Source of the DNA: Yamagishiella unicocca
Lineage: Eukaryota > Chlorophyta > Chlorophyceae > Chlamydomonadales > Volvocaceae
Assembly: GCA_003116995.1 (NCBI GenBank)
Contig: BDSL01000001.1
Span: 2,170,001-2,234,000 of the forward strand
Length of the DNA: 64,000 bases
Direction of reading: 5' to 3'
The notes beneath the pieces are model-generated. The model worked only from the letters and a program-made list of their open reading frames with translations. It ran no database searches and was not told where the DNA came from. A program made the translations under genes and the position numbers. This document shows positions 25,689 to 38,745 of this stretch, one piece after another. Position 1 is the first letter of the stretch, and each line of letters starts with the position of its first letter.

Positions 25689-28600
25689 TCAGGCAGCCGC
25701 TCCCACCGGCCGCGGCGGCAGGTCCACAACGGGGGCAGTGGGCGCGCTTCTACAGAGCCCCAGCCGTGCCTTGAGGCCGCCATACCACACAAGGATCTCG
25801 AAGACCAGCATTCGGGCCTCCACCTGCGTCGGAAGGGGGGCGGGGTGCAGCAGGGGCCAGCCGGGAGGGGCGCGGTGAGCGCAACGGCGCGGGGTTACCA
25901 GCGGGAGCCTGCTCCCCCTCAGCCTCCTCACCCAGGCTCAACTGGCAAGCTGGGAGAGAAGGGTTACCCGCCCCCCTGCCGCACTAATCGCCCCCTAGTT
26001 AATCGCCCCCTAGGATTCATGGGACTCATCGGGGCCGCCGGGCCTCAAAACTCTCCCCTCACCTGCAATCGCTCCCATCCCACCGCCAGCCGCACCAGCG
26101 GCCCCGGCGCCCCACGCAGCCGCTCCCTCGCCAGGGCTGCCGAGCACTCCCGTGCCGTGATGACAAAGGTGTTGACCGGCTCCCCAAGCGCAAAGTCCAC
26201 GGAGCGCAGGCAGTCGTTGGTCTTGAGCAGCAGCAGCAGCGGCCGGGGCATGCGCTGCAGCAGGCCGGTGATCTCGCGGCTGTATGTGGCCATGTACTGC
26301 TGCGCCACCTGGCGGGTCTCGGGGGTGCGCTGAACGGTGAGGTGGTCGGAGCGGGTGTCCAGGATCTGCCGGGGAGGGAGGGTGTGAGCAGCAGCCCGTG
26401 AGTCGGCAGGGAGGGTGGCGTGGTGTAGTGTGGTGTGTTTGTAGGGGTAAGGGGTATGGGTGAGCGATGAGCTGGTGGGTTGGTGGATTGGTTGCATGAC
26501 GTGCGCGATGCCTTTGGGAGGCTCTCTACGCAGGAGCGGAGAGGCAGGCGGTGCGTCGCCCTCGCGTACGCCACAACTCCCGTTCGCAACCAAGGAACAA
26601 GCCGTATGCTTGCGACGTGCCAATCGGAGGCCCTGCGCAGCCCCACCTGGTCCCACGACCGCTGCGTGAGCATGGACGCGAAGATGTCGTACGCGTCCCC
26701 GGCGTTCATGGCCGCGCTGTGCCTCCTGATGCCGTCCGCGTCCGCGAAGATGAGGCTGCGCCACAGCCCCGCGTACTCCAGACGGAAGGAGTCGGTGATG
26801 GACTTGTACAGCCCGTGGTCCAGAAGCACCAGCTGGGCGGCGCCGTTCTACGTTGAGGGGGAGGGGTGGGTGGGGACCAGGGAGGGCCAACGCGATCAGC
26901 GGAGATGTGCGATTTGGGGCCGCACGAGGATTCGCAGGCTCTCGCGATGTTGGGAAAGGCGCTGCGAAGCTGCCGCGGATGCATGCAAGAAGAAACTGGA
27001 AGGAATGTGGGATCAGCCACATCCGATCCATTGCCCCACAGAGCGCCCGTCTCCCCCCAACGTCCTTTCCCCCTCCTTCTCCTAGTCCTCCTCCCCCGGG
27101 CTATCCGCTTCTAACCCCTCCCCCCGCCCCCGGCCTCCGAGGTCGTGCAGCAACCGGGTCTTCTCGCCACTCCCCCCCGTCTCACCACCTTGCGCACGAG
27201 CATGTTTGCCGCGTGCGGGTCGCAGTGCACGTATCCGTGCGTGAAGATCATCTCGTTGAAGGTCTCCGAAACCAGCAGCGACACCTCCCGCGGGGACACC
27301 CTCAGGCGCCGCAGCGCCGCCACGTCCGTCACCCCCGCCCCGTCGATGAACTCCATGGTCAGGATGCGGCTGGTGGTGGTGCGGTAGTCCACCTCGGGCA
27401 CGTGGACCCTGTGCGCACGTGCCGTACGGGAGGGGGTCTAAAATAAATCCGCAAATCCCGCGTCGCACGGGGAGGGGGGTGCGACGTGTTGTGCCGCGTC
27501 GTGCGCGAACAGGCTGGAGCACCATGACGAACAACACGGAGGGAGGCGTGCGAATTTGTCTATGGGAGGAAGGGGTGCGCTGGGTAACGGGATTGGAGGC
27601 TTCGACCCTGGGCTGCAGCCTGCTTGTGGCGCGACGAGGCGGGGGGCACACGGCCCTGCGGCCTACGGCCGATGGTGCGGTCCCCTGCCTCCCGCGTTGG
27701 GGTGCTGGCGTGAAGGGGCGGGTCTCACCTGCCCGCATGCCAGACGCCCCGCTGCGCTGACGTCAGCAGGTTGGCCCGGCAGCGCTCCGAGTTGCTGGCC
27801 TCATGCAGGAAGTCCAGCTCCTGTTGGTCGGGGGAAGGGGGGGAATTGCAAGGAAAACCCGTGTACGAAGAGAGGGGGTCAGGCAGGGCAATGTGAGGAG
27901 TAGGGCGTGGTTTGCTAGGTGGCGGTTTGGGAGTACCGTAGGCGGTGCAGGGATACCGTCGGTCGGTAGACCGCGTTGGGAAGACGGGATACAGCGGGGA
28001 TCGTGACCATCCACCATACAGCCATACCCGCGTACAGGACGTCGGCGCAGGGACACCAAATTGGCAGCCTGCTGCCTCTTTCACCCACCACCACCACCAC
28101 CACCATCGCCACACGGCCGCCGAAGGTCGACATATCGACCTCCGACTCCTAGTTTTCCAACCAAGTCCCCCAGCATGCATCTTCAAACGTATGTCCCAAA
28201 CGGTTTCTTTCCTTCGTACACGGCTTTTCCTTGCAACCACCACCGCCAGCTGCAGCGGCCCCCCAAGCCGGCCTCACCCTCGGCAGGTTCTCCTTGATCT
28301 CGTCCACCAGCCAGCCGTAGTCGAAGTCAGGGAACACCAGCCGCACCGCCGCCACCAGCGCCGAAACCGTGGCCACGTCAGCGGCGCAGCTCTCCCGCAG
28401 CCCCGCGTGCTGCACCTTGACCGCCAGCCGCCGGCCGGCGTGGTCCCGGGCCTCATGGACCTGGGGGCGGAGGGGGGAGGAGGGGTGCGCAGGGCGCAGT
28501 CGAGTGTGACGCCGAGGGCCACTGGGAGCTTTGACCACCATCCCTTCCATCGACCTCTGAGCCGGCCCCGCCCTTCCGCTCCTCTCCCCCTCCTCTTCCT

Positions 28601-30248
28601 CCTATCTTCTTCCTCCTCCTCCTCCCCTCCTATTCCCTCCTCCTCCCCCTCGTCTCCCCTCCTCCCCTTCCCTCCTCCTGCTCCCCCCTTTTTCCTCTTC
28701 TGCTGCCCACCGCGGTCCCACCTGCTCCCCGCGCCTGCCTTCACCGCTGCCCCCCCTCCTGCTCCCCCCTCCTGCTCCCACCGCTGTCCCCCCTCCTGCT
28801 GCTCCCACCTGCTCCCCCCTCCTGCCCCCACCTGCGCCAGCGACGCACTCGCGATGGGCTTGGGCGAGAAGTGCGCGAAGAGCTCCTCCGGCGGCGCCCC
28901 CAGGTCCTGCACGAAGATCCTCCTCACCTCCTCGAGCGGAGACACGGGGCAGCGGTCCAGCAGGTGCAGCCGCATGGTGGACACGTACTCCTCGGGGAGC
29001 AGGTGGTCCTGGGGGGGAGAGGGGAGGCGAGGGGGCGCAGATGGGGGGGCCTCTATGCGGTGTTTGCGTGAGCCTGAGCAGCGGCGGGGGTTCACTGACG
29101 CGGACACGGTGGTGTGCGTTTGGGGAGGCAGGGGTGCCTACAGGCAGGGGTGCGGCAGGGGTGCTGCAGGTGCTTCCAGGCGAAGGGGGAGAGGAGGAAC
29201 CATGCCAATACATGAAAAGAACTAGCCGGGCGCGTACACCGCATTGTCCTTCCCGCCCTGCGCCCGGCTCGGCCCGCCCATCCCTCTTTCTCCCCACCTG
29301 CACACCCCCCTGCAAACTCACCAGCTGCCCCACGTGCTGGCCCAGCTTGGTGTACACCCCCCCGTTGGCGAAGCATAGCGCCAGCAGCCGGTCAGCTCCC
29401 CGCTGGTGGCAGCCCCGGAGGGCGGCCTCGCGCTCCTCGCCGGAAAGAGACCCCAGCGACAGCTTGTAATCTGCGCGGGAGTGACAGGGGCCAGGTGGCA
29501 GGCGGGGTGCCGATGGGGGAGACCGAGGCTGGTGGGCGGTCGTGGTAGGGAGGGGGGTGGCGGCGAAGTGGCGGGCGGGTTTAGGGTTTTGTCTCGTGTG
29601 TGAGCTGGATCGGGCCTCAGTTGCGAGGTTTGGGGCGTGGCGCTTTGGGCGTGGCTGTGCTGGTCGGATGTGGCGAGGACAGGGCGCCGTGTCACGTCAT
29701 GCATGTCATGTCATGCTGCGCGTGCTGCCTGATCCCTCGTTGCCGAGGGCCCACAGCAGTCGACTCATGCCCCTCTGAAACCCCGAGGGATATGCATGTA
29801 CGACGCAATGTGTGGGCCGGGGTTTAAGTTTCGTTGCCGGGTGGGGTGGGGTGGGGGAGGGCACGTGGCAGGCGACCTCACGCAGCAGTCCTGCAAGTGA
29901 CGGGCGTGGCTAGGGTTCGGAGGAACCTTTCGCAGCGCCCACAGCGGTTCCCTTGCAGGCCCTTGCGCCTTTTGTCGCCACGCTTGTTCGAGCCGTACCT
30001 GCCACTATCGCAGCCGCGGTGTAGACATCGCGAGCCAGGCGTATGGGTGTGAGGTATGCTGCTGTCAGGTCCTCAGCAGTAGGCTGGAGCACCAGAAGCC
30101 CCGCCCCGGCTCCGACTCCGAGGCTTAACCCTAAGGCGGTGCTCCATCGGCGGGGGGACTTCGGGGCTGCTGCTGCTGCCGGCGACTGGGTGCTGTAGGT
30201 GACGCAGCGCAAGGTAGGTGGGACTAACCGCCCCAGGCGGCCTAGCAT
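25689..30248 (-). CDS. ABC1/UbiB-family atypical kinase, ADCK1-like
   Basis: Atypical kinase of the ABC1K family, which acts in lipid or coenzyme Q metabolism in mitochondria and plastids. Nine exons join in phase: 30248-29999, 29470-29322, 29008-28832, 28460-28278, 27820-27729, 27408-27186, 26847-26647, 26365-26063 and 25823-25689, giving 570 residues. The N-terminus MLGRLGRLVPPTLRC is basic and lacks acidic residues, as in a mitochondrial presequence, and a hydrophobic stretch follows. Motifs: GGVYTKLGQHVG (KxGQ), PIASASLAQV (in place of the Ala-rich loop), LAVKVQHAG (nucleotide Lys), DYGWLVDE, NLPRELDF, MEFIDGAGVTD, HCDPHAANML (catalytic loop) and VLLDHGLY (metal-binding Asp). Met30248 is chosen because it is the first ATG in frame. 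The DHGLY form points to the ADCK1/ADCK5 branch. Substrate unknown. Confidence 0.92.
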
Positions 30249-30685
30249 CGGAGATGCCACAATTTTAAGGTTTATTGCCAGTCGTCAGGAGGCACGGCGT
30301 GGGGGGCCTACGTTGCGCTGTGATGAGCCTTATGAGGGCACCCAAGACGAGCGGTGTCTGGTATCCGATACCCTCAAGGCGTGGAAATGGCTTTCATTAA
30401 CAAACGGGGTCGCAAAGTTGAGGTGGGTCATGCCAAAAGACTGACCTGTGACCTCCGACGACAATCGTGCATGGTACGAGTGACGCCGACGTCCGCGTGC
30501 AGACAAGTCAACATTTCAACTTTTGTGGTAGCTGCATAACCTTTATCCTACACTTTTAGGGGGCTGCGACTATATCGAGGCTAAGCTCAGGACAGCCCGT
30601 TAGGACTTGGCGATCTTGCCTACTGACTTTGACGCAGGGCTTCGCTGCTCTCACCTGCTTTTCAGTCTCGTTACTTAGAGCAGCA
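30249..30685. promoter_or_regulatory. Bidirectional promoter region, ABC1 kinase / RRM protein
   Basis: The 437 bases between the two start codons hold both 5' regions. TTTGACGCAG near 30629-30638 could be an acceptor of a 5' untranslated intron for the RRM gene. No other element is recognised. Confidence 0.5.
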
Positions 30686-32510
30686 ATGTACGGTTACGCA
30701 ACGGGCTATGGCTACGGTGCGGGCGGGTATGGAGGCGGTGGCTATGGTGGAGGCGGGGCTGCCCGCGGTTATGGCGGTGGTGGCGGTCGCGGCGGCTACG
30801 GTGGTGGTGGTGGAGGTGGTCGGGGCTACGGAGGTGGTGGCCCACGTTCTGACGCTGGCGGTGACGACGCTTACACGGAAGGGAAGATAAGTTTCCCAGG
30901 CCTCCCGGAGCAGACGACCAAGGAGGCTCTCGAGCAATACTGTCAGCAGTGGTAAGGAGCCTGCTTATGCTCCTCGATTGCGGGGTGGCAGGCAGCGGTT
31001 TCTCACGGCGCGCGCATTAGTCCTAGCCTCTCAATAGGCGCTAGGCCCTAACTCGCTCTTTACATGTTCTTGCCTTCCTCTAGGGGCCAGGTCGAGGAGT
31101 GCATCATAGCAGGCGGGGAAGGCCTAGTTAGGTTCTCGGACCCAACGTGCGCACAGAGCCTGTTGGACTCGGAACATGTTATTGATGGAACCAAAGTCGA
31201 ACCGAGGGCTGCGCTGCCCCGCGACAAGGCTGGGACAGGAGAGAGGTGTCAAAAGATTTTTGTTGGGGGCACTGTAAGTAGGGTAGCGGTTTCTGCGGGG
31301 ATGCCGTCACACCATTTTGACACCTTTGCCCTGGAGCTGCTATAAGGCATGGGAAAACTGCTCTGCACCGCACTACTTGTTGGCGATGAATTATTCGCGC
31401 ATTGCCTCGTGCCCAAAGCTTGGCCCGACAGAAGATAAATTACTGTCGGAAATGAAACGTTGCCTTGACTGTCTGTTGCTTTGTCAACTCCCACAGGGTG
31501 ATATCTCCGATGAGGAGCTGCGCAACCACTTCTCCCAGTATGGCGAGATCCAGGACTCAGTGGTGGGTAGTGGTGTGTGGGTCGGCTTCCGTATCCGTCC
31601 TGGTACCGGTATCCACGCCATGTGAGGGACTTGGTTTTAGGGCCCCCTCTTCGTCTGCTAGGTTGTCTGTGCCGATTCATCGCGTAGTATTTGCTTCCAC
31701 CAAAATCACGGTATTCCGGCAATCTTTTCCTGTCCCACCAGATCATGCGCAAAGACGGCGTCACCCGTGGTTTCGGCTTCGTGACGTTCGCGGACCCCAT
31801 CAGCGTTGAGAAGGTGCTGGTGATGCGCCAAGTTATTCGGGACAAGACCGTGGACTGCAAGAGGGCCACGCCAAGGGAAATCACCCCCAGCCCTGGTGGC
31901 GGCCGCGGTGGCGGCGGCCGGGGTGGTGACCGTGGCGGCTACGGCGGCGGCGGCGGCTACGCTGGTGGCTATGGAGGCGGCCGCGGTGGCGCCGCTGGCG
32001 GCTACGCAGCGCGGGGCGGCTACGAGGAAGGCATGCAGGACGGCATGGGCGGATACGGCATGGGTGGTAAGTGGCACCGTCGGCATGAAGGGCGTTGGCT
32101 TACGAGCCAGCTGTCGGGCATAGGGCGCTGATATTGTTTTTCCGTTTTCATGCAACGATTTCCACCAAAGTTGGATTAGCGTTCGTAACATAAAAGGCCA
32201 TTGACAATCATAGGGCAGGTTCTTCGGAGATGCGTGTATGTAATGCATAGACGGTGGTACACGTGCGGTGGCGGCCTAGCTTCGCTCTGCAGCGTTTCGG
32301 TCTCCGCGGTGTTTGATCATGTTGCTGATGTCTGCGTTGCTCGCTTCAGGTTATGGCGGCATGGCGGGCATGGCTTACGCTCCTGCGATGGCCTACGGCG
32401 GGTACGGTGGCTACCCTGCGATGGCCTACGGCGTCATGGGGTACGGTGGCTACGGCCGCGCAGCAGTGGCTCGTAACACTGTGGGCCAGCAGCGCTTCCG
32501 CCCTTACTGA
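30686..32510 (+). CDS. Gly-rich RNA-binding protein with two RRMs (Musashi/DAZAP1/hnRNP-like)
   Basis: Predicted RNA-binding protein of 335 residues. Exons 30686-30951, 31084-31273, 31497-31562, 31742-32066 and 32350-32510 join in phase. The N-terminus is a Gly and Tyr-rich low-complexity segment. A divergent first RRM starts [10 protein letters not shown] and continues with EGLVRFSDP. The second RRM is canonical, with RNP2 KIFVGG and RNP1 TRGFGFVTF, and is split over three exons, one of only 66 bases. A Gly, Arg and Tyr-rich region follows, then a C-terminal part repeating MAYGGYGG. This domain order is that of animal Musashi and DAZAP1 proteins and plant hnRNP-like proteins, which act on mRNA splicing, stability or translation. 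The low-complexity arms could drive condensation. The target is unknown. An in-frame upstream ATG at 30629 is less likely because it follows an acceptor-like site. Confidence 0.9.
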
Positions 32511-33240
32511 GCCTGCTCGAAAGGCGCCTGCTCCACGCGACTGCGGTGCATGCATGGCCAAGGCAGATTCCTCGTGTGGAGGCGAGGTTCTTGAAGACAC
32601 CCGAGACTGGGAGGATGTTGCTGGTGGGTCTACAGCAACGGATGGTGCGGTGCCATACTGGCTGCGTGTTATAGACAGGATATGTCTCCGGCAGCTTCAA
32701 GCAGGCTTTGCCGGAAGGACTGGGCGGCATTGCATGCCATCCCGTGTTCGCACGTTGTGCGCATTACGAGGTGATGCGACGACGTTTCTGATAGATTCCG
32801 AGCCGTGATATGCGCGGCCATTTTGGGGGTTACTTTCGTTGCCACTGTTGTGGTGTTTGCTTGATTCTAAACATGCACCGAACCTCGGCATGCCTGACAT
32901 TAAACGCTTCAAGTACTGTCGTTACTCAACTGTGTTGCAAAATGCATGTTCGGCGGCCTCCCTTTGGGTGGCTCAGGTATCACCGGACTTGTGTACGGGA
33001 CTTGTGGACAAGGATGCCTGCGGTCGCAGTGCTGTCCACCAGCATGACACGTGCTGCATAGACCCACCAAATTCCTTTTTGCGAAGACGAGTCATGTCCC
33101 CGTTTGCCCATGGTTACTGAAGGACTGTTGTGTGGGGGGGCCTGGGCCGATTAGCTCGCCCTATGGCATGGAATTCATATGCCCTTCATTTGGGAACCAA
33201 CCCCACGTGCATGGTCCTATGGACTCGTCGTTCTGGATGG
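32511..33240. other. Convergent 3' region, RRM gene / RecA-like A
   Basis: About 730 bases between two convergent stops, with no coding signal. The only TGTAA on the plus strand is at 33263, inside the last exon of RecA-like A, which suggests overlapping 3' ends. Confidence 0.45.
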
Positions 33241-35269
33241 TCAAGACGGGTGACTGCACAAATGTAAGGCCGCGTCGACCTCGTCTCTCAACTCCGCCAC
33301 TATTCCCAACGCTGCCACCTTGGTCGCTAACTCCTTCAACGATCCAGCCTCACAGCCCTTGTAGCACACTCGCTCCTCCGACCGTCCACTTCCGTCAGCT
33401 GTACCCGCAGCTTCGGTGATCAGGCCCAGGCGCCCTGCCGCCACCACGAGGTCCAGCACCGCCGAAAAAGCCTCCCCTTCAATGAGGGATCGAACCGCGC
33501 TGCTGTCGCTGGATAGGAACACCTGTGTAACTGGGGCTGGCATCCTGTGGTTTGCGACGAACAAACGGGGGACAGGGTATCATTGGCGTGCGGAAACTAC
33601 CGTAACCCTCAGGTTTCTGGTGTTTTTAAGTCCTGGGGACTAGACGGGCAACCAGCGGTTGCCGCCCCGGTAGCAGCCCATGTATTCCACGCGCCCTCCT
33701 TCGGCAGCCGCACCTGGAGGTGATGGCGGGGCTCTTGAGGAGCTGCGCCACAATGTGTCCAGGCTCGCTGGCACCACCGAGTCCGACAGCCCCACCGGGC
33801 CCACCACCGCCACCGGGCTCCGCCAGAAGCCGCAGGCGCACTGTCGCATACTGCTGCAGCTGGTAGTCGTACAGGCCCTGCGTCACGTTGTACGGCGCGC
33901 AGCGTACGCACAGGGGCAATGCTGCCGGTGGGCAGGGGCCGCGGGCGGAGGTATGCAAGTGCAGCATGCGGCGCGCGGGGGCCAGAGCGCAGGGTTCTGC
34001 TTGAGCCGGGGGGGGGGGCGCAAACGCTCCTGCAGCTCAAGCCAGCCCGCCATGACGCCCATCCGCGTCTTCGCCGGTGCACCGCCCAGGCCGCAAATAG
34101 GTCTTGCTTCCATAGAACCCTACTCACGCCCACGCACCCTTCCGCCATGGCAATGTGCCCAGGCCACGCTGCTCCCCTCAATGATGCGACGACGCAGCCT
34201 CCTTTAGCCCCAGCCCGCCGGCCCGTCCCGCGCCCAGCGCATGCCGCCCACGCCGCCACCACTCGCCTGCGGGCCGTTGCGTGGGTTGCAGACGAGCACG
34301 GAGGGGGCTAGCGCCGGCCTTCCACCGCTCTGCTCAGCGCCACTGCCTGCTCGTTGACCAGTGGGGGTGCCGCCGCTGCTGCCGTCTGCCGGGCTGTCCC
34401 GCCCCGCCCGACCGCCCCGCTGCCGCGGCGGCTTCTGCAGTGTGGCGGAAAGCTGCTGCAGGAGGCGACTCAGGCGGCGGGCCCGCAGCGCCCGTGTGGC
34501 GGTGGGGTCGGGGCCCGCTGGCGCAGCGCTTTCCGCCACGCTGGTTAACGACTCCACGACCACCAGGCTGCACACATGGCGCAGGGCCGCCACCGAAGAC
34601 AGCACCACGCTAGGCTGTAGCAGGCGCAGCACAGCGACGTCCGGTCTCTGGCTAACACCAAGCGCCTACATGGGGCAGAGCAACCAGAAGGGCGGACCTC
34701 GTATCGACATAGGGGAGTGTGTTGCGAAATTCATCGGGCTGGGCGTTACGCGGCAGGCAGGAGTTCAGTCATCACTTCAATCATTCCGTAGATCAGGTGC
34801 TGGAAGATGGGGCGACTACATGTGCTGCTGTAGGAGTGCCCCAAAGTGAAGGCGCACCGAGCCGAAGTCGAAGAAGGCGTTGCTGCCGCAGGCTAGGACG
34901 CTACCGCCGTGTTTCTGTGCTGCCGCCACCGCCAGCCACGCTACTAGCCAGCATGGTCCTGCTTCGGACGCGTGTAGCTGCGGATGCGTGAGCAAAAGAT
35001 CCGGAGTGGATCCACGAAGGATGCAGCGGGGAGTGGGGAATAGGTTAAGGAAATGACTGGCACTTTCACGTCAGGCACTGCTCGGTGCACCCGCCATCCT
35101 GACTTGCCTCAACAATTGAGCCCGCCGGGTAACCCCCTGACGTTAACGCATCAAGAGCCTTGCTGCCAGTGGGATGCCTTCCTATAGTACTCAAGGTGCG
35201 ACACGCAGTGTGTACACCGGGTACGTTATTGCGCAGTCTTTGGCGAAGGGCACCCGATAGCATGATCAT
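33241..35269 (-). CDS. RecA-like protein A with degenerate Walker A motif
   Basis: RecA-fold protein, probably mitochondrial. Clear exons are 35269-35108, 34977-34820 and 34651 to about 34280. Further RecA-like blocks lie at about 33940-33650 and 33553-33241. Residues 1-30 are basic (MIMLSGALRQRLRNN), like a presequence. Then come HPTGSKALDALTSGG and YPAGSIVE (RecA: STGSLSLD, GLPRGRIVE). The P-loop position reads LHASEAGPCWL in place of IYGPESSGKTT, with equal spacing to AAAQKHGG, so the Walker A Lys is lost. The catalytic Glu site reads GSNAFF and Walker B reads LVVVES. YDYQLQQYATVRLRL matches ALKFYASVRLDI, and VLDLVVAAGRLGLI with a YKG matches the RecA C-terminal domain. Intron 1 uses a GC donor. 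Near 33700 the frame that best fits RecA shifts, so that exon model is unresolved: an unrecognised intron, a sequence error or decay. Confidence 0.72.
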
Positions 35270-35548
35270 ATAATAGTTACGAAGATATGGTCTTTGTGTT
35301 TGCTGTCTGGTTGCATTAGAGCGGTTTGCGTTGCCTATCGGGGTGCCGGACGGGGTGGCAAAGCGCGCGAAAACCATCTTGTCAGCTAAAACTCACAAGA
35401 ATGCATTAATCACAAATTTAGGACATCGTAGCTATTTTACAAATTGGATTGTGCAGCCGCCTCTACCCGAGGCGGGACAGCATGAGCGGACTTCAGCACT
35501 GCTTGTGGCTGCCGTGCGCCTCGCTGCTATCTGAGGGCAAGGCCGGGC
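35270..35548. promoter_or_regulatory. Bidirectional promoter of the RecA-like pair
   Basis: Only 279 bases separate the chosen start codons of the two head-to-head RecA-like genes, so they very likely share regulatory sequence. An in-frame start codon for gene A at 35377 would shorten this further. No specific element is recognised. Confidence 0.5.
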
Positions 35549-37789
35549 ATGGCCAGGCAGAAGCGACTGATACAAGCGGCAGTGCGTGTGATGCAGTTCT
35601 CGGGCAAAGGCAATGCTGCAGTGTCGCCTCTGGAAAGAACGAAGAACGCTACGAACAGGACCATTTATCAAAAGCATGGTATACCGAATGCTGTACACCT
35701 GGGGCACACCTTAGCCGTCCAGCTGTCGAATGGCGGCAAGGATCGGTGAGACTGCTGGTTGCGTTCGTTGAGGCATCCGACACGAATCGTCCAGATTTGC
35801 TCAAACGTATCGACTCTTCGTCGCAGTCCTTCTGGGGAAGTTCCCATCGCGTGGCCTGGTTTGCACGTCGTCCCTCAAGCCCTGGCGAGCCGGGGGGGCA
35901 TCGTCGAGGTAAGTGCATCGCAGGCAGCTTTTCACAGCTAAAACCTTATGCACTTAAGGGGGAACGTGAGGGTGGACAACGCTCTGGCTGTATTGGGAAA
36001 GTTTACTTTGGAAATCCCAACTCCAACTTCATCTCCTCGACGCGCAACGTCAAGGTCCACGGCTTACACCTTCGGCGCGATCTTCATTACATCTTCAGTA
36101 GCACCGCTTAAAGTTCCCAGCGAATATCGTCTCCCCGGCATCGCAGGTCTGCAGCCCTGGACAGCTGTGCCGCGATGTTGCGGCGCAGCTGGTGCTAGCG
36201 GAGGCGAGGAGCGGACTCGTGCTATGGCTGGCAGTGGGGTCACACTCGGGCGGATCCAGCAGCTGCGGTCTGCAGGAGGTGAGCAGTGACGGGTAGGCGC
36301 TCCGCTCCCCAGCCAGCGAGCATTTTGCGCACGTGGTGGTGACTCCTGGGTGCCTTGATCGACGCGCCGTGCCTCCCCAATTGCAGCGCGGACGTCAAGC
36401 AGGTTGAGGGTGGGGGGGACTGTCCGGCCATGACCGTGTTACCAGCCAGCAGCCAGGAACTGTTGTTGAATGGATAACCTGAAAAAAGGGGCGCCACCCG
36501 CACGACGACCGCTTGACCCCCCAGGTACCCAACCTGACCTACCAGCGGTGGCCCATCGCCACTGCAGCCGACTCCAAGGCCGCCCTGCAGCACCTGCTGT
36601 GGACGGTGAGGTCGCAGAAGTACAGCATGGTGGTGCTGGACGGAGTGACGGGGCTGGCGCCGCCGCCGCCGGGTCAAGCTGCCTGGGAGATACCGGCGCC
36701 CACTGCGATGCTGGCGCAAGGTCAAGCAGCAGCAGCGGCGTCAGCTTTAGCAGCGGCAGTAGCAGCAGCACAGCTTGCGGGGAAGGCCGGCGAGGCGGTA
36801 GTAGCACAGGCGGCAGTAGCGGGCTTGGTGGGCTCGCATCCGGCTGCGACAATGCCCGTTGCCGGGTGCACGGGCATAGCACGTGGCGCTGGGCCCAAGG
36901 CGGCTGCGGCCTGCGGTGCAGCGGCGGGGAGCGGCTACACGGGAACGAACCTGAAGGTGGGTGGCGGGTCCGGGCGGTCTGCTGGCTGGCGGGGCCCCCT
37001 CATTCGTGGGATCGGGGGGCGCAATTCTGAGAACGAAGACGGTAGGCAAGAAGAGCGGTGGCTTTCACGACTCCCCGCGGTTGGTGGGTACCGGTAACCC
37101 GAGTGACGCGAAGTCGCTCTTGGGGGGTTGTCCTGCTGTCACCCTGGCGCAGCACACATCCGGCTGCGCGTCCGCGAGCCTCCGGCCAGGTGGAAGGCAC
37201 GCCTATCGAGCCTCGACTTGAAGGGGATTCCTCTGCTGGCATAGGCGGTGTTGAATCATGGGGCTCCTCCACCGCCTGCCGCATGTGCGTCCCTCCCTGG
37301 AGCGCAGTTCCTGTACAATGTGCTTCCCTTGCTTCTGGAGGACACCCTGACGGAGCTGGCGGCCAGCTGCGGACCCGGGCTGCAGACCAGCACGCTGCTG
37401 CTCAACACCTACAACCGGCAGGAGCAGGTGCGCCCGGGCCGCATCGCGCCGCACAACAAGCGCCGCAGCACGGCGCTGTGCTGGAAACAGGGTGGGCAGC
37501 AGGGGACCCGCATGCGAACAAACCGAGCTTGGTTACGCACGTTTTATAACGGCTCAATGCACGAATGTTGTTGCGGTACTTACGCAAGGAAGGTGGTTTC
37601 GGGGGGGGGGGACGTGCCAGCGTGCATGATTTGTTGGTGATGGATGGGGAGGGTTTGGCCGAGCCAGTGCTGTCGGAGCAGCGGTCTCGGCCCCGGACCC
37701 GTATGCGGGTGCTGCGCAGTATGGACCGCGTGGTGACACACTACTACTCGCGACAAAAGTTGGACTTGTATCTGGTGCGGCCCTCATGA
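35549..37789 (+). CDS. RecA-like protein B with degenerate Walker A motif
   Basis: Second RecA-fold protein, divergent from gene A. Exons 35549-35745, 35827-35908, 36147-36278, 36525-36956 and 37308 to about 37491 join in phase; a last block ends at 37789. The N-terminus is basic (MARQKRLIQAAVRV). RGGIVE is followed by an intron at the same codon as in gene A. The P-loop position reads VCSPGQLCRDV, so no Lys or GKT. LVLAEARSGLVLWLAV matches the strand after the P-loop. YSMVVLDGVTGLAP fits Walker B with its Asp kept. An Ala-rich insert follows, then LPLLLEDTLTELAAS and TLLLNTYNR. Near the end RTRMRVLRSM and SRQKLDLYLV match the RecA region TRVKVVKNK...QAEFDI. The RecA C-terminal domain is absent. 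A run of about ten G near 37600 sits at the unresolved last splice and may be a sequence error. A P-loop-less RecA relative such as bacterial ImuA is the nearest precedent I can name. Confidence 0.65.
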
Positions 37790-38709
37790 TGCTCCAGGGG
37801 CGGAACGCCGGCTCGGCCGCCAGTGGTGTCAGGGCATGCAGCGGCGGCGGCGGCGAGCGCAGCCGGTGGGCTCGTCGCGCTATCGTCCGGCACGTCTCTG
37901 CGACGCTGCACCTGCTGCCCGACGGCACCGGAGCCGGGGGCCACGGCCACGGCGGCGCGCTGCGTGCAGTGCTGACCCAGGGCCTGCCGTCGGGCGACGA
38001 CGGCAGCGCGATGTTCATGGGGTAGGCGGCCCGGCTGCGAGGAGCTGAGCGCGATACCATCGCTTGCTTGCCTGTCTTACGTGCGCCTCCGTCTCCTCTT
38101 CTTCTTCTAGGCAGGCAGGCAGACGTGCGATACCCGGGTTGCTTCCTGCACCCGGCCAACCCCTTCGGGTTTCCTCTCGTGCCCGCCCCCTGCAGCTTAA
38201 AGCCGGACATCCCCGCTGTCGCACTCATTACCTGACGTCCGCCCTACCCGTATTCGCATTTTGTGAGTCTGTCCCCACCTGATCCGCCCCCTCCTGCCCC
38301 ACTCGGACGGTTCCGGCAGGTCGCTTGAGATGCCAGTGCTTCGAGTCGCACCGCCGCGCCCGGACCACTCCTAGGTCATGGGCCGAGCGAGCCTCCAATG
38401 ACCTCGGTCCGCATGCCGTGACGACCGCGGGTTTTGACCATTGCGGGCTACTTCAGGTACGGTGCGGGCAGGCGCACAACGGAACTGCGGAGCGTCGGGA
38501 GCTTGATGGTGGTGGTGGTGGGGCTTTATCGACGCAAACCTGGGCGATTGACTGAGCGCTTAAGGAAACAAATTGACGGTTAACGTATGCCCGGCGGTGT
38601 TGGCAGCGGTAGTTGAGTCACGCAAGCAGACCGTCGATTGTTCCCGAGTGTGCTGTTGGGAACCGCGTCGTGCCGCTTAACAAAGCTTACTGGACGGTAT
38701 TTGGATGTA

Positions 38710-38745
38710 GCTGGGTCGGCTACGGGGGCCCGTAGCCGACCCAGC
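38710..38745. repeat. Perfect 17-bp inverted repeat (hairpin)
   Basis: Two perfect 17-base arms (left arm GCTGGGTCGGCTACGGG) are separated by two bases, giving a very stable GC-rich hairpin or cruciform. It lies about 920 bases after the RecA-like B stop. No T-run follows and no target-site duplication is visible, so its role is unknown. Confidence 0.85.
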